Origin: Gammaproteobacteria bacterium
Lineage (GTDB): Bacteria > Pseudomonadota > Gammaproteobacteria > Chromatiales > Chromatiaceae
Assembly: GCA_009929855.1 (NCBI GenBank)
Contig: RZZN01000010.1
Coordinates: 22,197 to 86,196 of the forward strand
Length of the DNA: 64,000 bases
Reading direction: 5' to 3'
Shown in pieces: positions 1-11,078 of the stretch. Within the stretch, counting starts at the first letter, position 1; the number at the start of each line of letters is the position of its first letter. Position numbers and translations under genes: made by a program. The notes below the pieces were generated by a model. The model saw nothing but the letters and a program-made list of their open reading frames with translations, was not told the DNA's origin and ran no database searches.

Positions 1-206
1 GGCACAGCCCGCGAGCGCCGCGCCGCAGAGCGCCGGGAAGAATGATCGAATCATGGGCATCCTCCGCATGGAATCAGGATAGAATCATCCGCGCCTTGGG
101 CGGGTCACCTGCACGGGGCCAGACCTTCAAGCGAGCGTGAAGGTCGGGACGCGCGCCAGACGCGCCCACCTCACATTCGAGCCCAGCGACATGGAGCAAC
201 CGCGCG

Positions 207-656
207 ATGTCAGCACAGCAGCGCCTTGCGAGCACGGCCGATCGGTTCACCAGGGTCAGCGCTCGGTGGATCGCAGCGACCCTTGTCTCTTTCCTGCTCC
301 TGGCCAGCTGTGCCCCGGCGCAGCAGTCGGGCAAGCCGTGGTCACAACGGCTCGAGGAGCGCCAGTGCATCGAGGCCTGCCAGACGACCAAGGCCGCTTG
401 CGAGACCGCGGCCCGTTTCGACTATCGTCAATGCCAGGCCGATTACAGCCAAGCCTTTCGAGACTATCGCTGGTGTCTCGCCGCGGCGGCGAATCGCGGC
501 GATTGCGGCTATCCCTGGTGGCCCTGTGCCGAGAACAGTTTCGGCGCCTGCGCCAATCGTGCCAGCGCGTGCGAGCGTGCCTGTCGCGCCACGCCCGCAC
601 CCGCCGAGACGCCGCCCGCGCCGGCTCAATCCGCCGCGGCACGCGCGCCGATGTAG
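207..656 (+). CDS. Cys-rich putative lipoprotein, hypothetical
   Basis: Signal peptide with lipobox-like LLLASC, many Cys residues; 3' end overlaps gltX 3' end on opposite strand. Confidence 0.6.
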   Translation: MSAQQRLASTADRFTRVSARWIAATLVSFLLLASCAPAQQSGKPWSQRLEERQCIEACQTTKAACETAARFDYRQCQADYSQAFRDYRWCLAAAANRGDCGYPWWPCAENSFGACANRASACERACRATPAPAETPPAPAQSAAARAPM

Positions 657-2041
657 CGCAGCGCCTGGGCGATGCGACGCAGCGTCGCATCCTTGCCGAC
701 CAGCCAGAGTGTCTCGTCGATCCCGGGCGAGGCGGCGCGTCCGACGATCGCCACCCGCAAGGGCTGGGCGACCTTGCCCATGTTGACGCCCAGCTCCTCG
801 GCGACACGCTCGACGACGTGCTTGAGCTCGGCGGGCGTCCAATCCTCGAAGGACATCAGCTCGAAGGCAGCGGCGAGCTGCTCCAGGGACTCGCGCGCGA
901 CCGGGCGTAGATGTTTCTTGGCCGCGCCCTCGTCATATCCTTCGAAATCGCGATAGAAGAAGGCACTGATCTCGGCGAGCTCGACCAGTGTCTTGGCCCG
1001 CGCGGCCTGCACCCTGACGACCTCGGCCAGATCCGGACCGGTCGCTGGATCGATGCCGAGCCGGCCCATGTGGGGGCTGAGCAGACGGGCGATCCGCGCC
1101 GGATCGGCATGCTGGAGATATTGTTGGTTGAGCCAATCGAGCTTGTCGGTGTTGAAGGCGGAGGCAGCCCGATTGACATCACCGATGGAGAACAGCTCGA
1201 TCATCTCATCGAGCGAGAAGATCTCCTGATCGCCATGCGACCAGCCCAGACGCACCAGATAGTTCAGCAGTGCCTCGGGCAGATAGCCCTGATCGCGATA
1301 GGCGATGACGCTGACCGCGCCATGACGCTTGGAGAGTCGCGCCCCATCGTCGCCGAGGATCATGGGCACATGCGCATAGCGCGGCACCTCGCGCCCGAGC
1401 GCACGCAGGATGTTGATCTGACGCGGGGTATTGTTCAGATGATCGTCTCCGCGGATGACGTGGGTGATCCCCATGTCGGCGTCGTCCACGACCACGCTCA
1501 GATTGTAGGTCGGCGCGCCGTCGCTGCGGCGGATGACCAGATCATCGAGCTCCTCGTTGCTGAAGACCACGCGCCCACGGATCATGTCATCGACGACCAC
1601 CACCCCCGTGTCCGGGTTCTTGAAACGGATGACATGGGGCTCGTCGGCGCTGACCTCCTTGCCACGACAATGACCGTCATAGCGCGGCTTGAGACGCTCG
1701 GCCATCTGCTTCTCGCGCAGCTGCTCGATACGCTCCTTCGGACAGGCGCAGCGGTAGGCAAGCCCGCGCTCGAGCAACTCATCGATGATTTGGTCGTAGC
1801 GCTCGAACCGCTGGGTCTGATAGAAGGGCCCCTCGTCATACTCCAGCCCGAGCCAGGTCATGCCCTCCAGGATGGCGTTGACCGACTCGGTCGTGGAGCG
1901 CTCCAGATCCGTGTCCTCGATCCGCAACACGAACTGCCCGCCGTGTTTGCGCGCGAAGAGATAGCTGAAGAGTGCGGTACGGGCACCGCCGACATGCAGA
2001 TAACCGGTCGGGGAGGGGGCGAAGCGGGTACGGACGGTCAT
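626..2041 (-). CDS. gltX: Glutamate--tRNA ligase
   Basis: [25 protein letters not shown] (HIGH-type motif) and ARLSKRHG (KMSKS-type). Confidence 0.96.
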   Translation of the reverse strand: MTVRTRFAPSPTGYLHVGGARTALFSYLFARKHGGQFVLRIEDTDLERSTTESVNAILEGMTWLGLEYDEGPFYQTQRFERYDQIIDELLERGLAYRCACPKERIEQLREKQMAERLKPRYDGHCRGKEVSADEPHVIRFKNPDTGVVVVDDMIRGRVVFSNEELDDLVIRRSDGAPTYNLSVVVDDADMGITHVIRGDDHLNNTPRQINILRALGREVPRYAHVPMILGDDGARLSKRHGAVSVIAYRDQGYLPEALLNYLVRLGWSHGDQEIFSLDEMIELFSIGDVNRAASAFNTDKLDWLNQQYLQHADPARIARLLSPHMGRLGIDPATGPDLAEVVRVQAARAKTLVELAEISAFFYRDFEGYDEGAAKKHLRPVARESLEQLAAAFELMSFEDWTPAELKHVVERVAEELGVNMGKVAQPLRVAIVGRAASPGIDETLWLVGKDATLRRIAQALRYIGARAAAD

Positions 2042-2126
2042 GGTCGTGCGCTAGGGTCTCGGTGATGGTGGATCGCACGATTCTAGCAGAGCCCCGCCCA
2101 ACTGCCCGCTTGTTCGGTCACGGCCG

Positions 2127-2528
2127 ATGGGGTATGTTCGAGCCATGAGATTCTCCGAGACAGAGCACGGCGACGGCTACGCGATCGAGGCCTATGGAAC
2201 CGAAGGCATCCTGATCGGCGGGCGTCGTTACACCGGCGGGCTGATCATCAGCCCAGAGCGGATTCAACCGGACTGGGGCCCCGCGCACGTTGCCGATCTG
2301 CGGGCCGCGCATCTCGATGAGCTGCTCGCCGTCAGCGACCCGGGCGCGCCGCAGGTGATCATCCTCGGCACGGGCGCGGCGCAGGTCTTCCCCCCCGCGG
2401 ACATGCTGCGCGCGATCGCGCAGTGCGGCATCGGCTTCGAGATCATGGATACCGGTGCGGCCTGCCGCACCTACAATATCTTGATGTCCGAGGGGCGGCG
2501 CGTGGTCGCCGGGTTGCTGCCTTGGTGA
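2127..2528 (+). CDS. Mth938-like domain (DUF498) protein
   Basis: Small protein with GGRRYTGGLIISPERIQPDW and VIILGTGAAQVFP motifs typical of the family. Confidence 0.8.
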   Translation: MGYVRAMRFSETEHGDGYAIEAYGTEGILIGGRRYTGGLIISPERIQPDWGPAHVADLRAAHLDELLAVSDPGAPQVIILGTGAAQVFPPADMLRAIAQCGIGFEIMDTGAACRTYNILMSEGRRVVAGLLPW

Positions 2529-2602
2529 CCGCCCGCCAGACGGCCGCTGAGGCGCGGCGAGCGGTTTGACGAACAGCAACGACGAGCGACGACCACTCAA
2601 CC

Positions 2603-3313
2603 ATGGATCGACACATCCTATTGTCAGTGCTCGGGATTGCCGTCCTCGGCTTCCTCGGGATGCTGCTGCTGATGCCGGCCACGATCGAGGACGAAACCCC
2701 GCGTCTGCCCTGGTTGATCAGCCAGGACGCGCAGGGACGGTCGCAGGTCTTCGGTTTCACGATCGGCGAGACCCGCCTGGCGGAGGTGCGCGAGCTCTTC
2801 GGCGAGGACGGCAAGATCAACCTCTTCCAAGACCTGGCCGTGCCCGAGCGCTTCGGTGTCGAGGCCTTCTTCGAGCAGATCCATCTCCAACGGCTGCGCG
2901 CCGACTTCGTCTTCGCGCTGGATGTCGACCAGGACACGCTCGAGCAGATGTATGCGCGCGGTCTGCGCATCAGCCAGCTCGGTAGCGGCAGTCGCAAGGT
3001 CAAGCTCGACCCGAGCGACATCAACCTGCTCTTGGAACGACCGATCCGTGGCATCAGCTATCTGCCCAAGGCGAGACTCGACGAGGCGCTCATCGAGCAG
3101 CGCTTCGGCACCCCGACGCAACGGCTCACCGAGCCCGGTACGGGTGTCGTGCACTGGCTCTATCCCGAGCGTGGGATCGACATCGCACGCGACGGTAGCG
3201 GCCATGTGGTCATCCAATACGTCAATCCAGCCGACTTCGAGCGGCTGATGCAGCCGCTCGAGGATGCGCTGAGGGCGGCCGGACAGGTGGAGCAGGACCG
3301 CGCCGCACCCTGA
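2603..3313 (+). CDS. Conserved hypothetical membrane-anchored protein
   Basis: N-terminal TM segment, 236 aa, intact ORF. Confidence 0.6.
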   Translation: MDRHILLSVLGIAVLGFLGMLLLMPATIEDETPRLPWLISQDAQGRSQVFGFTIGETRLAEVRELFGEDGKINLFQDLAVPERFGVEAFFEQIHLQRLRADFVFALDVDQDTLEQMYARGLRISQLGSGSRKVKLDPSDINLLLERPIRGISYLPKARLDEALIEQRFGTPTQRLTEPGTGVVHWLYPERGIDIARDGSGHVVIQYVNPADFERLMQPLEDALRAAGQVEQDRAAP

Positions 3314-3485
3314 CCCGCCGCTGCCCCGGCATGCGTCTGACCGGATCAGGATGGGGCAGGGCTTGATGGAGTCGGAGTGGGCGCGCGCGTCGCTCGCCCT
3401 CACGCAACGCACCCATGTTTCGACCATGTCTCGCAACGCCCATGTCGTCGCGCCCAGTCCAAGCACTTGCACGCGGAGACCATCG

Positions 3486-4478
3486 ATGCCCAAACGCTCA
3501 CTCATCCTTGCGCTCGCCTGGTTGTCCATCACACTGACCGCGAGCATGAGCGCCCTCGCCGAACCCTTGGTCAAGGTGCGCTTGGTCACCGACTGGAAGG
3601 CACAGGCACCCCACGGCGGCTTCTACCAGGCCAAGGCGCGCGGCTTCTATGCCGAGCAGGGTCTCGCGGTCGAGATCATCCAGGGCGGACCCGCGGTGAA
3701 CGTGCCACTGCTCCTCGGTGCCAATCAGGCCGACTTCGGCATCGGCTCCAACAGCTTCATCCCACTCAACATCGTCCAGGCCGGGATCCCGGTGGTGGCG
3801 GTCGCCGCGATCTTTCAGAAGGATCCACAGGTTCTCATCACGCACCCGCGCGAGGACGTTCGCGCGATCGCCGACATGGTAGACAAGCCGATCATGATCT
3901 CGGATGCGGGTGTCGGCAGTCACTGGGTCTGGTTGAAGGCCAGGTTCGGCTTCACCGATCGTCAGATCCGCAAGTACACCTACAATCTTGCGCCGTTCCT
4001 CGCCGATCCCTCGGCCATCCAGCAGGGCTATGTCACGAGCGAACCCTACGAGATCGAACAAGCGAGTGGGATCGCGCCCCAGACCTTCCTGCTCGCCGAT
4101 GAGGATTATCCCTCCTATGGGAACCTGATCCTGGCCTCGGCCACGCGCATCGAGCAAGACCCGGAGATGGTGCGTGCCTTCGTGGCCGCCTCCATCGCCG
4201 GCTGGCGGGACTATTTGACCGGCGATCCGACCCCTGGCAACGACTTGATCAAGACCGACAATCCAGAGATGAGCGACGCGTTGCTCGCCCATGCCATCGC
4301 CGAGATGAACCGCCATGCGCTCGCGACCGCCGCCGATGCCGCGAGCGCTGGGATCGGGGTCATGACCGACGCGCGCTGGCAGTCATTCTTCGAGACCATG
4401 TCGAGCCAGGGCATCTATCCCCCAGACCTCGAGTGGCGACACGCCTACTCGCTCGACTTCCTGCCGGGCACGCCATGA
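3486..4478 (+). CDS. ABC transporter substrate-binding protein (NMT1/THI5-like)
   Basis: Signal peptide then VRLVTDWKAQAPHGGFYQAKARGFYAEQGLAVEI; start chosen at MPKRSLILALAW. Confidence 0.88.
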   Translation: MPKRSLILALAWLSITLTASMSALAEPLVKVRLVTDWKAQAPHGGFYQAKARGFYAEQGLAVEIIQGGPAVNVPLLLGANQADFGIGSNSFIPLNIVQAGIPVVAVAAIFQKDPQVLITHPREDVRAIADMVDKPIMISDAGVGSHWVWLKARFGFTDRQIRKYTYNLAPFLADPSAIQQGYVTSEPYEIEQASGIAPQTFLLADEDYPSYGNLILASATRIEQDPEMVRAFVAASIAGWRDYLTGDPTPGNDLIKTDNPEMSDALLAHAIAEMNRHALATAADAASAGIGVMTDARWQSFFETMSSQGIYPPDLEWRHAYSLDFLPGTP

Positions 4479-5215
4479 CCCACGAGCTCCAGCTGGATCG
4501 GCTGGGCAAGACCTTTCAAAATGGCACGCCGGCCTTGGATGAGATCAGCGCCCATATTGGCGCTGGATCCTTCGTGGCCCTACTGGGTCCCTCGGGCTGT
4601 GGCAAGAGCACCGTGCTGCGACTGATCGCGGGGCTCGATGAGCCGACCCGCGGTCGGGTGCTCTGGCCGAGTGGCCGCGCCGCGCTCGGATTCGTGTTCC
4701 AGGACCCGACGCTCATGGCCTGGGCCAGCGCGACGCGCAATGTATCGCTGCCGCTCGATCTGGCCGGACGCCCGGCGCCCGAGGCGCGTGCGCGCGCACT
4801 CACCGCGCTCGAGAAGCTCGGGCTTGGCGCGTTTGCCGAGTCATTGCCTCGCGAGCTCTCGGGCGGCATGCGCATGCGGGTCTCGATCGCCCGCGCGCTG
4901 GTTGCCTCGCCCGATGTCCTGCTCATGGACGAACCCTTTGCCGCGCTCGACGAATTCACACGCTCACGGCTCAACGAGGATCTGTTGAGGCTCTGGGCCG
5001 AGCGCGGCTTCACCGGCATCTTCGTCACCCACTCGGTCTTCGAGGCGGTGTACCTGGCGCAGCGTATCCTCATCCTTGGCGGCCGACCTGGGCGTCTGGT
5101 CGCCGACCTGACGAACCCGGCGCCCTATCCGCGCGGACGCGACTATCGGACATCGGCTGGCTTCAATGCCCTGGCGCGCGAGATCCTGGATGTGCTGGAG
5201 GGGGTCTCCGGATGA
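4475..5215 (+). CDS. ABC transporter ATP-binding protein
   Basis: Walker A GPSGCGKST, signature LSGGMRMRVSIARAL, Walker B DVLLMDEPF. Confidence 0.93.
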   Translation: MTHELQLDRLGKTFQNGTPALDEISAHIGAGSFVALLGPSGCGKSTVLRLIAGLDEPTRGRVLWPSGRAALGFVFQDPTLMAWASATRNVSLPLDLAGRPAPEARARALTALEKLGLGAFAESLPRELSGGMRMRVSIARALVASPDVLLMDEPFAALDEFTRSRLNEDLLRLWAERGFTGIFVTHSVFEAVYLAQRILILGGRPGRLVADLTNPAPYPRGRDYRTSAGFNALAREILDVLEGVSG

Positions 5216-5994
5216 TGCGTGCACTGCGCGTGATTCTGCCGATCGGGCTCTTCGCCGCCTTGATCTGGTTTTGGGGATGGGCGGTGGAGCACTGGCGGAT
5301 CCCACCCTTCATCCTGCCGCCGCCGCGCGCCATCCTCGAGGTCTTCGTCAACGATGCCCAGTCGCTGCTCGGCTCGGCCTGGACCACCTTCGGCATCACG
5401 GCCACCGCCTTCGTGCTGGCGGTGGTCTCTGGCACGGCACTCGCCACACTCTTCGCCTCCAGCCGACTCGCCGAGGCCATGCTCTCGCCCTATGCGGTCA
5501 CCCTGCAGGTCACCCCCATCATCTCCATCGCGCCACTGGTCATCGTCTGGGTCGGACTCGATCAGGCCTGGCTCGCCGTGCTCATCCTTGCCTGGATCAG
5601 TGCATTCTTTCCGGTCCTAGCCAGCGCCACCGCGGGACTCAAGGCCGTGGATCCCAATCTTCGCGATCTCTTCAGACTCTATCGAGCCAGCTTCCCGCAG
5701 ACCTTCCGCCGACTCCTGGTCCCCTCCGCGCTGCCGTATCTGTTGGCCGGCATCAAGACCGCCGGCGGACTCGCGCTGATCGGGGCAGTCGTCGCCGAAT
5801 TCGCCGCCGCCTCTGGCAATACCAACGGGCTGGCCTGGCGGATCCTCGAGGCCGGCAACCGGCTCCAGATCGCCAAGATGTTCGCCGCACTCATCCTACT
5901 CGCGCTCATGGGCATCCTGATCTATGCCGTGCTGAGCTTCATCGAGTGGCTACTCCTCCATCGTTGGCACGGCGACACCCGCTCTCGCGCCTGA
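5212..5994 (+). CDS. ABC transporter permease
   Basis: Hydrophobic BPD_transp_1-type protein overlapping the ATPase gene by 4 bp. Confidence 0.9.
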   Translation: MMRALRVILPIGLFAALIWFWGWAVEHWRIPPFILPPPRAILEVFVNDAQSLLGSAWTTFGITATAFVLAVVSGTALATLFASSRLAEAMLSPYAVTLQVTPIISIAPLVIVWVGLDQAWLAVLILAWISAFFPVLASATAGLKAVDPNLRDLFRLYRASFPQTFRRLLVPSALPYLLAGIKTAGGLALIGAVVAEFAAASGNTNGLAWRILEAGNRLQIAKMFAALILLALMGILIYAVLSFIEWLLLHRWHGDTRSRA

Positions 5995-6140
5995 CCGCCC
6001 CGGGCACCCAGACGCGCGGGAGCCCGACAGCCCAAGAAGCCCTGAAACCTGGGATTGCCGGATTGCACTCGGCCATCCCACCGCGGCCGATGTCCTGGTG
6101 CTGTCCTGGCGATTGACGGCGTGCAGTCGGGGCAGGCGAT

Positions 6141-6456
6141 GATCCTCACTCGGGGCCGGGAGGCCCCGACTCCCCTGGGGCCGCAGGCCACGAGTGGAGT
6201 CGGGGCGTCCTCGCCCCGAGGAAGGAGGGTTTCAGCGTGACCCCAAAGGTCGAGCGATCATGGGGCGTCACATTGCTCTACTGGCGCTCGAAGATCCTCA
6301 CTCGGGGCCGGGAGGCCCCGACTCCCCTGGGATCCGGAGAGCCAGCTCCCCTGGGGCCGCAGGCCACGAGTGGAGTCGGGGCGTCCTCGCCCCGAGGAAG
6401 GAGGGTTTCAGCGTGACTCCAAAGGTCGAGCGATCATGGGGCGTCCTCGCCCCGGG
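6141..6456. repeat. Two ~130-170 bp near-identical tandem copies of a GC-rich palindromic repeat unit
   Basis: gatcctcactcggggccgggaggccccgactcccctgg...aggaaggagggtttcagcgtga[c/t]cccaaaggtcgagcgatcatggggcgtc appears from 6141 and again from 6293. Confidence 0.9.
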
Positions 6457-7032
6457 CTAGCGTGCGAGCATGGCGCGGACTGGGCCAAAGCTGCGACGAT
6501 GCTCCGGACAGGGTCCGAGTACGCGCAAAGCGGCGAGATGGGCACGGGTGGGATAGCCCTTGTGCATGGCGAATCCGTAACCCGGATGGCGTCGGTCGAG
6601 CTCGCACATCAATTGATCGCGGGCGACCTTGGCGAGGATGGAGGCGGCCCCGATCGCTGGATCGGAGCGATCCCCACCAACCAGCGCGCGGGTCTCGCAG
6701 GCGAGCGCTGGACAATGCTTGCCGTCGACCAGGGCCAGTGTCGGGGCCGCGGTCAGACCCGCAACGGCACGCTGCATGGCGAGCAGTGAGGCCTGGAGGA
6801 TATTGATCCGATCGATCTCCTCGGCGCTCGCCCAGGCCACCGACCAGCTCAGCGCGCACTCACGGATGCGTTCCGCCAAGGTCTCCCGACGGCGCGCGCT
6901 CAGGGTCTTCGAATCGGCCAGCCCGGCGATCGGCTGACGTGGATCCAGGATGACGGCGGCCGCGCTCACTGGCCCGGCCAAGGGTCCACGGCCCGCCTCG
7001 TCCACCCCAGCGATCAGCTCGGCGAGCCTCAT
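6457..7032 (-). CDS. rnhB: Ribonuclease HII
   Basis: [15 protein letters not shown] motif. Confidence 0.95.
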   Translation of the reverse strand: MRLAELIAGVDEAGRGPLAGPVSAAAVILDPRQPIAGLADSKTLSARRRETLAERIRECALSWSVAWASAEEIDRINILQASLLAMQRAVAGLTAAPTLALVDGKHCPALACETRALVGGDRSDPAIGAASILAKVARDQLMCELDRRHPGYGFAMHKGYPTRAHLAALRVLGPCPEHRRSFGPVRAMLAR

Positions 7033-8195
7033 GGATGAGCCGCCGGGCGGGCCTGTCCGATCAGCTGCAGGACCGCCTCAGCCGCCGAGTCCGCGGCACC
7101 CTGTCGCAGCCTCAGATGGATCCGTCGATACTCGTCCTGAATCGCGGCGACCCGCTCTGGAGCCGCGAGAAAGGCCAGTAATGCCGCCGCCAGCAGATCG
7201 GGGCGGCAGTCACCCTGAATGAACTCGGGCGCCAGCTCGCGTCCGGCCAGGATGTTGGCCATGGCGATCTGTGGAACCTTGACCAGATCGAGCTGCTTGA
7301 CCAGGTGATAGGTGAGTGGATGCACCCGATAGGCGACCACCATGGGTCGCTTGGACAAGAGCGCCTCCAGTGTCGCGGTCCCAGACGCGGTGAGCACCAG
7401 GTCGGCGGCCGCCAGTGCGAGGCGACTCTGGCCATCCAGCAGGGTCACGGGCAGCCGTGGTGCGCATCGATTCAGCGCTTGGGTGAAGCGCTCGCGCAGT
7501 CCAGCGTGCACCAATGGCACGATGAAACGCAGCTCGGGGCGCAGCGCATGACATCGCGCGGCCGCCTCGATGAAGGGTTCGGCCAGACGCGCGACTTCCC
7601 CCACTCGACTTCCCGGCAGCAGGGCGATGAGTGTCCCCTGGATCGGCAGCCCCAGTGCGCGTCGCGCGCCATCGCGATCGCTCTCGAGCGGGATCTCGTC
7701 GGCGAGTGGATGTCCGACATAGCGCACCGCGACACCCGCCTCGCGCAGAAAGGGCTCCTCGAACGGGAAGATGCTCAGCATCAGATCGACAGCGCGCCGA
7801 ATCGCCTTGACCCGACCGGCACGCCAGGCCCAGACGGTCGGGCTGACCAGATGTACGGTGCGGATACCACCCTGGCGCAGGCGCCGCTCCAACCCCAGGT
7901 TGAAGTCGGGCGCGTCGACACCGATGAAGACATCGGGTGGGTCGTTGCGGAAATGGCGCAGCAGGCCTCGCCGCAGTGACAGGAGCTCGGGCAGATGCGC
8001 CAGGACCTCGGTCAGACCCATCACCGAGAGTCGTTCCATCGGAAAGAGTGTCTCGCACCCCTCGGCCAGCATGCGTGGCCCGGCCACCCCGACGAAACGG
8101 ACCTCGGGAGCGCGTGCGCGGATGGCGCGCACCAGCGCGGCCCCCAATAGATCACCGGAGGGCTCGTTCGCGACGATCCCGATCCGCAACATCAA
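7029..8195 (-). CDS. lpxB: Lipid-A-disaccharide synthase
   Basis: [10 protein letters not shown]-type start, [13 protein letters not shown]; lpxA-lpxB order. Confidence 0.95.
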   Translation of the reverse strand: MMLRIGIVANEPSGDLLGAALVRAIRARAPEVRFVGVAGPRMLAEGCETLFPMERLSVMGLTEVLAHLPELLSLRRGLLRHFRNDPPDVFIGVDAPDFNLGLERRLRQGGIRTVHLVSPTVWAWRAGRVKAIRRAVDLMLSIFPFEEPFLREAGVAVRYVGHPLADEIPLESDRDGARRALGLPIQGTLIALLPGSRVGEVARLAEPFIEAAARCHALRPELRFIVPLVHAGLRERFTQALNRCAPRLPVTLLDGQSRLALAAADLVLTASGTATLEALLSKRPMVVAYRVHPLTYHLVKQLDLVKVPQIAMANILAGRELAPEFIQGDCRPDLLAAALLAFLAAPERVAAIQDEYRRIHLRLRQGAADSAAEAVLQLIGQARPAAHP

Positions 8196-8986
8196 CGGAC
8201 GATGCTACGACGACTGTCGAGGATGAAATCGGCCAGGATGCCGATCTCGGGCGCATCCGCGGCCATGCGGCGCAGCTCGATCATGGCCTCGGCCAGCTTG
8301 AGATTGCCCAGATAGAGCGTGCGATAGGCGCGCTTGATGGATTGGATGGTGGCGTCGCCGAAACCACGTCGCTTCAGTCCCTCGACATTGATGCCGTGGG
8401 GCTCGGCCGGGTGACCGCTGACCATGACATAGGGTGGAACATCCTTGCCCAGGACCGAGCCCATCGCGCAAAAGCTATGCGCACCGATCCGACTGAATTG
8501 ATGGACGATGGTGAAGCCGCCGAGGATCGCCCAATCCTGGATCTGGACATGTCCGCCGAGCGATGCCGCATTGGCCATGATGACATGATCGCCGATCCAG
8601 CAATCGTGGGCGACATGGGTGTAGGCCATGAAGAGATTATCGTTGCCAATGCGGGTGAGGCCCTGATCCTGCGCCGTCCCGCGATGAATGGTGACACATT
8701 CGCGAATCTGATTGCGGTCACCGATTTCCAGTCGCGTTGGCTCGCCACCGTACTTCTTGTCTTGCGGATCCTCGCCGACCGAGGTGAATTGAAAGATCCG
8801 ATTGTCACGCCCGATCCGGGTCTGCCCCATGATGATCGCATGTGGACCGATACGGGTTCCCGCGTCGACCTCGACCGCGCTCCCGATCACGGCGAAGGGG
8901 CCAACCTCGACACTGGAGTCCAGCCAGGCGCCTGGGTCGACGACTGCGGTCGGATGGATCAAGCCGTGAAGTCTCGCGCCGTGCAC
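8192..8986 (-). CDS. lpxA: UDP-N-acetylglucosamine acyltransferase
   Basis: Hexapeptide repeats, [26 protein letters not shown]. Confidence 0.95.
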   Translation of the reverse strand: MHGARLHGLIHPTAVVDPGAWLDSSVEVGPFAVIGSAVEVDAGTRIGPHAIIMGQTRIGRDNRIFQFTSVGEDPQDKKYGGEPTRLEIGDRNQIRECVTIHRGTAQDQGLTRIGNDNLFMAYTHVAHDCWIGDHVIMANAASLGGHVQIQDWAILGGFTIVHQFSRIGAHSFCAMGSVLGKDVPPYVMVSGHPAEPHGINVEGLKRRGFGDATIQSIKRAYRTLYLGNLKLAEAMIELRRMAADAPEIGILADFILDSRRSIVR

Positions 8987-9468
8987 ATGATCTCGGCACT
9001 GGCGACGATCCGGTCGTCGACGCGCGCCTCGCCATCGAACTTCCAGATCCCGCGACGCACTGGTCCCAGCTTGACGTCGAGGATCAGTTGATCACCCGGC
9101 TCCACTGGCCGCTTGAAGCGCGCCTTGTCGATGCCAACGAAATAATAGAGCTTGTTCCCGACCTCGTGCGGACGTGAGGCCATGGCGAGCAGACCCGTGG
9201 CCTGGGCCAACGCCTCGACGATCAAGACCCCTGGCATCACCGGGCGCACTGGAAAATGGCCGGTGAAGTAGGGCTCGTTGAACGAGACGTTCTTCAAGGC
9301 GATCAGATACTCGTTGACCCGATAGTCGAGCACCCTGTCCACGAGCAAGAAAGGATAGCGGTGCGGCAACAAGCTCAGCACCTTGTGGATATCCATCGTG
9401 CTCACGGCGTCCTCCAAGCGATCGAGACGCGGCTCGTGATCGGTCAGCGTGGGATGTGATCCCTCCAT
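8959..9468 (-). CDS. fabZ: 3-hydroxyacyl-ACP dehydratase
   Basis: [35 protein letters not shown]. Confidence 0.95.
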   Translation of the reverse strand: MEGSHPTLTDHEPRLDRLEDAVSTMDIHKVLSLLPHRYPFLLVDRVLDYRVNEYLIALKNVSFNEPYFTGHFPVRPVMPGVLIVEALAQATGLLAMASRPHEVGNKLYYFVGIDKARFKRPVEPGDQLILDVKLGPVRRGIWKFDGEARVDDRIVASAEIMCTARDFTA

Positions 9469-9469
9469 A

Positions 9470-10528
9470 CTAAGTACCCCCCTGCTCTGTTGATTCGTCG
9501 AGCATGGCGAGACGTGCCTCGAGCCGCTTGAGGCGTCGGGCGAGCTCGTCCAATTGTTTGAAACGCGCCACGTTTCGTCGCCAATCGATGCTTGGCATCG
9601 CAGGGATGCCGCTACTGTAGGAGCCCGCTTGCGAAACCGATCGAGTCACCATCGCCATCCCAGTGAAATGCACATGGTCGCCGATCTCGAGGTGACCCGC
9701 CATCCCGACCGCACCCGCGATGGTGCAGTTGCGCCCGATCCGCGTCGAGCCCGAGATCCCGGTGTTGGCCGCCATCGCGGTATGGTCACCGATCTGCACG
9801 TTGTGGCCGATCTGGATCTGGTTGTCGAGCTTCACACCCTGGCCGATCACCGTATCCTCGATGGAACCGCGATCGACCGTGGTATTGGCTCCGATCTCGA
9901 CGTCATCGCCAAGGATCACGCGTCCGATCTGAGGAATCCGTACCCATTGCTCGCCATCTCGGGCGAATCCGAAACCCTCGCGACCGATGACGCATCCTGG
10001 ATGCAAGAGTGCGCGCTCACCGACACGCGTCCCGGCACAGAGTGTCACGCGCGCCACCAAACGACTCCCTGCGCCGATCAGCACGTCCTCACCGATGAGA
10101 CAGCCGGGGCCGACAAAGACCGCGGGACCGATGATGGCGCCTGACTCCACGACGCTGGTCGGGCCGATCCAGGCTGTGGGATCGATCCGCGCGCCCCCAT
10201 CGACCACCGCGCTAGGGTGGATCCCACCGACCACCGGGGCTGGGGGATGCAGGATCTGCGCCGCGCGGGCAAAGGTGAGGTATGGATTGTCGCTGAGCAG
10301 CACTGGCCTCGACACGACAGCCGCATCGGCCGGCGTCAAGATGATGCAGCCGGCCTGCGTGGCTTGCAGCGCGCGCGCCAGACGCCGATCGCCGTAGAAG
10401 GTCAGGCAGCGCGCGTCGGCCGTGCCAAGTGCGGCGACCCGCTCGACGAGCAGGTCTCCCGGTCCGCGCAAGTGCACGCCGAGACGGGCCGCGAGGTCTG
10501 CAAGTGAGATCGCCAAGGCCGTGGTCAC
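9470..10528 (-). CDS. lpxD: UDP-3-O-acylglucosamine N-acyltransferase
   Basis: Hexapeptide repeats; likely GTG start at 10528 ([17 protein letters not shown]). Confidence 0.92.
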   Translation of the reverse strand: MTTALAISLADLAARLGVHLRGPGDLLVERVAALGTADARCLTFYGDRRLARALQATQAGCIILTPADAAVVSRPVLLSDNPYLTFARAAQILHPPAPVVGGIHPSAVVDGGARIDPTAWIGPTSVVESGAIIGPAVFVGPGCLIGEDVLIGAGSRLVARVTLCAGTRVGERALLHPGCVIGREGFGFARDGEQWVRIPQIGRVILGDDVEIGANTTVDRGSIEDTVIGQGVKLDNQIQIGHNVQIGDHTAMAANTGISGSTRIGRNCTIAGAVGMAGHLEIGDHVHFTGMAMVTRSVSQAGSYSSGIPAMPSIDWRRNVARFKQLDELARRLKRLEARLAMLDESTEQGGT

Positions 10529-10553
10529 ATCCAATACGGGGGATCGATGCGAA

Positions 10554-11078
10554 TCATCGCTTGTCCTTGAGGTCTTCTTTGAGCCGCTTGATGACCTGCT
10601 CGGAGATATCGATGCGTGGACTGAAATAGACGATCCCCTCGCTGATGACCAGATCGATCTTCTCTTCCTTGGCAACCTCGATCACGACCTCGCGGACCTG
10701 CTGGGCCAGCCTGGTGCGCAGCTCGTTCTGTCGCAGCGCGAAGTCCTCCTGGAATTCATCACGTGCATACTTGAGCTTGCGTGTGCGACTGCGAATGTCG
10801 TTTTGCAGACGCTGGAGCTCGCTTTCACTCATCAGCGGCCCCTCGCGCTCGAGCCGTCCTTGGAGCGCCGAGATCTGATCCTGCTGCTCGCGCAGTAAAC
10901 GCTCGCGTTCTTCGACCTCGCGCTGGAGCGCGATCCCGGCGGCCTCGTATTGAGGGGACTGCTCGACCACCCGGTTGGGATCCACCACCGCGATTCGATA
11001 CTCGGTGGCCATGAGTGATTGCCCACTCGTGAGCAGGGCCAAACCAGCCAGCGCGACGATTCTCGAGCAACTGTTCAT
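10554..11078 (-). CDS. skp: OmpH/Skp family periplasmic chaperone
   Basis: Signal peptide, [18 protein letters not shown], coiled coil; between bamA and lpxD. Confidence 0.88.
   Translation of the reverse strand: MNSCSRIVALAGLALLTSGQSLMATEYRIAVVDPNRVVEQSPQYEAAGIALQREVEERERLLREQQDQISALQGRLEREGPLMSESELQRLQNDIRSRTRKLKYARDEFQEDFALRQNELRTRLAQQVREVVIEVAKEEKIDLVISEGIVYFSPRIDISEQVIKRLKEDLKDKR

Noticed and set aside
911-2065. Long plus-strand ORF antisense to gltX
   Set aside because: Mirror frame of a high-GC coding gene; low-complexity Asp/Ile/Arg composition; no family resemblance.
3314-3485. Possible TPP riboswitch upstream of the NMT1-type ABC operon
   Set aside because: No CUGAGA...ACCUGAU-type thi-box core could be read in this leader.
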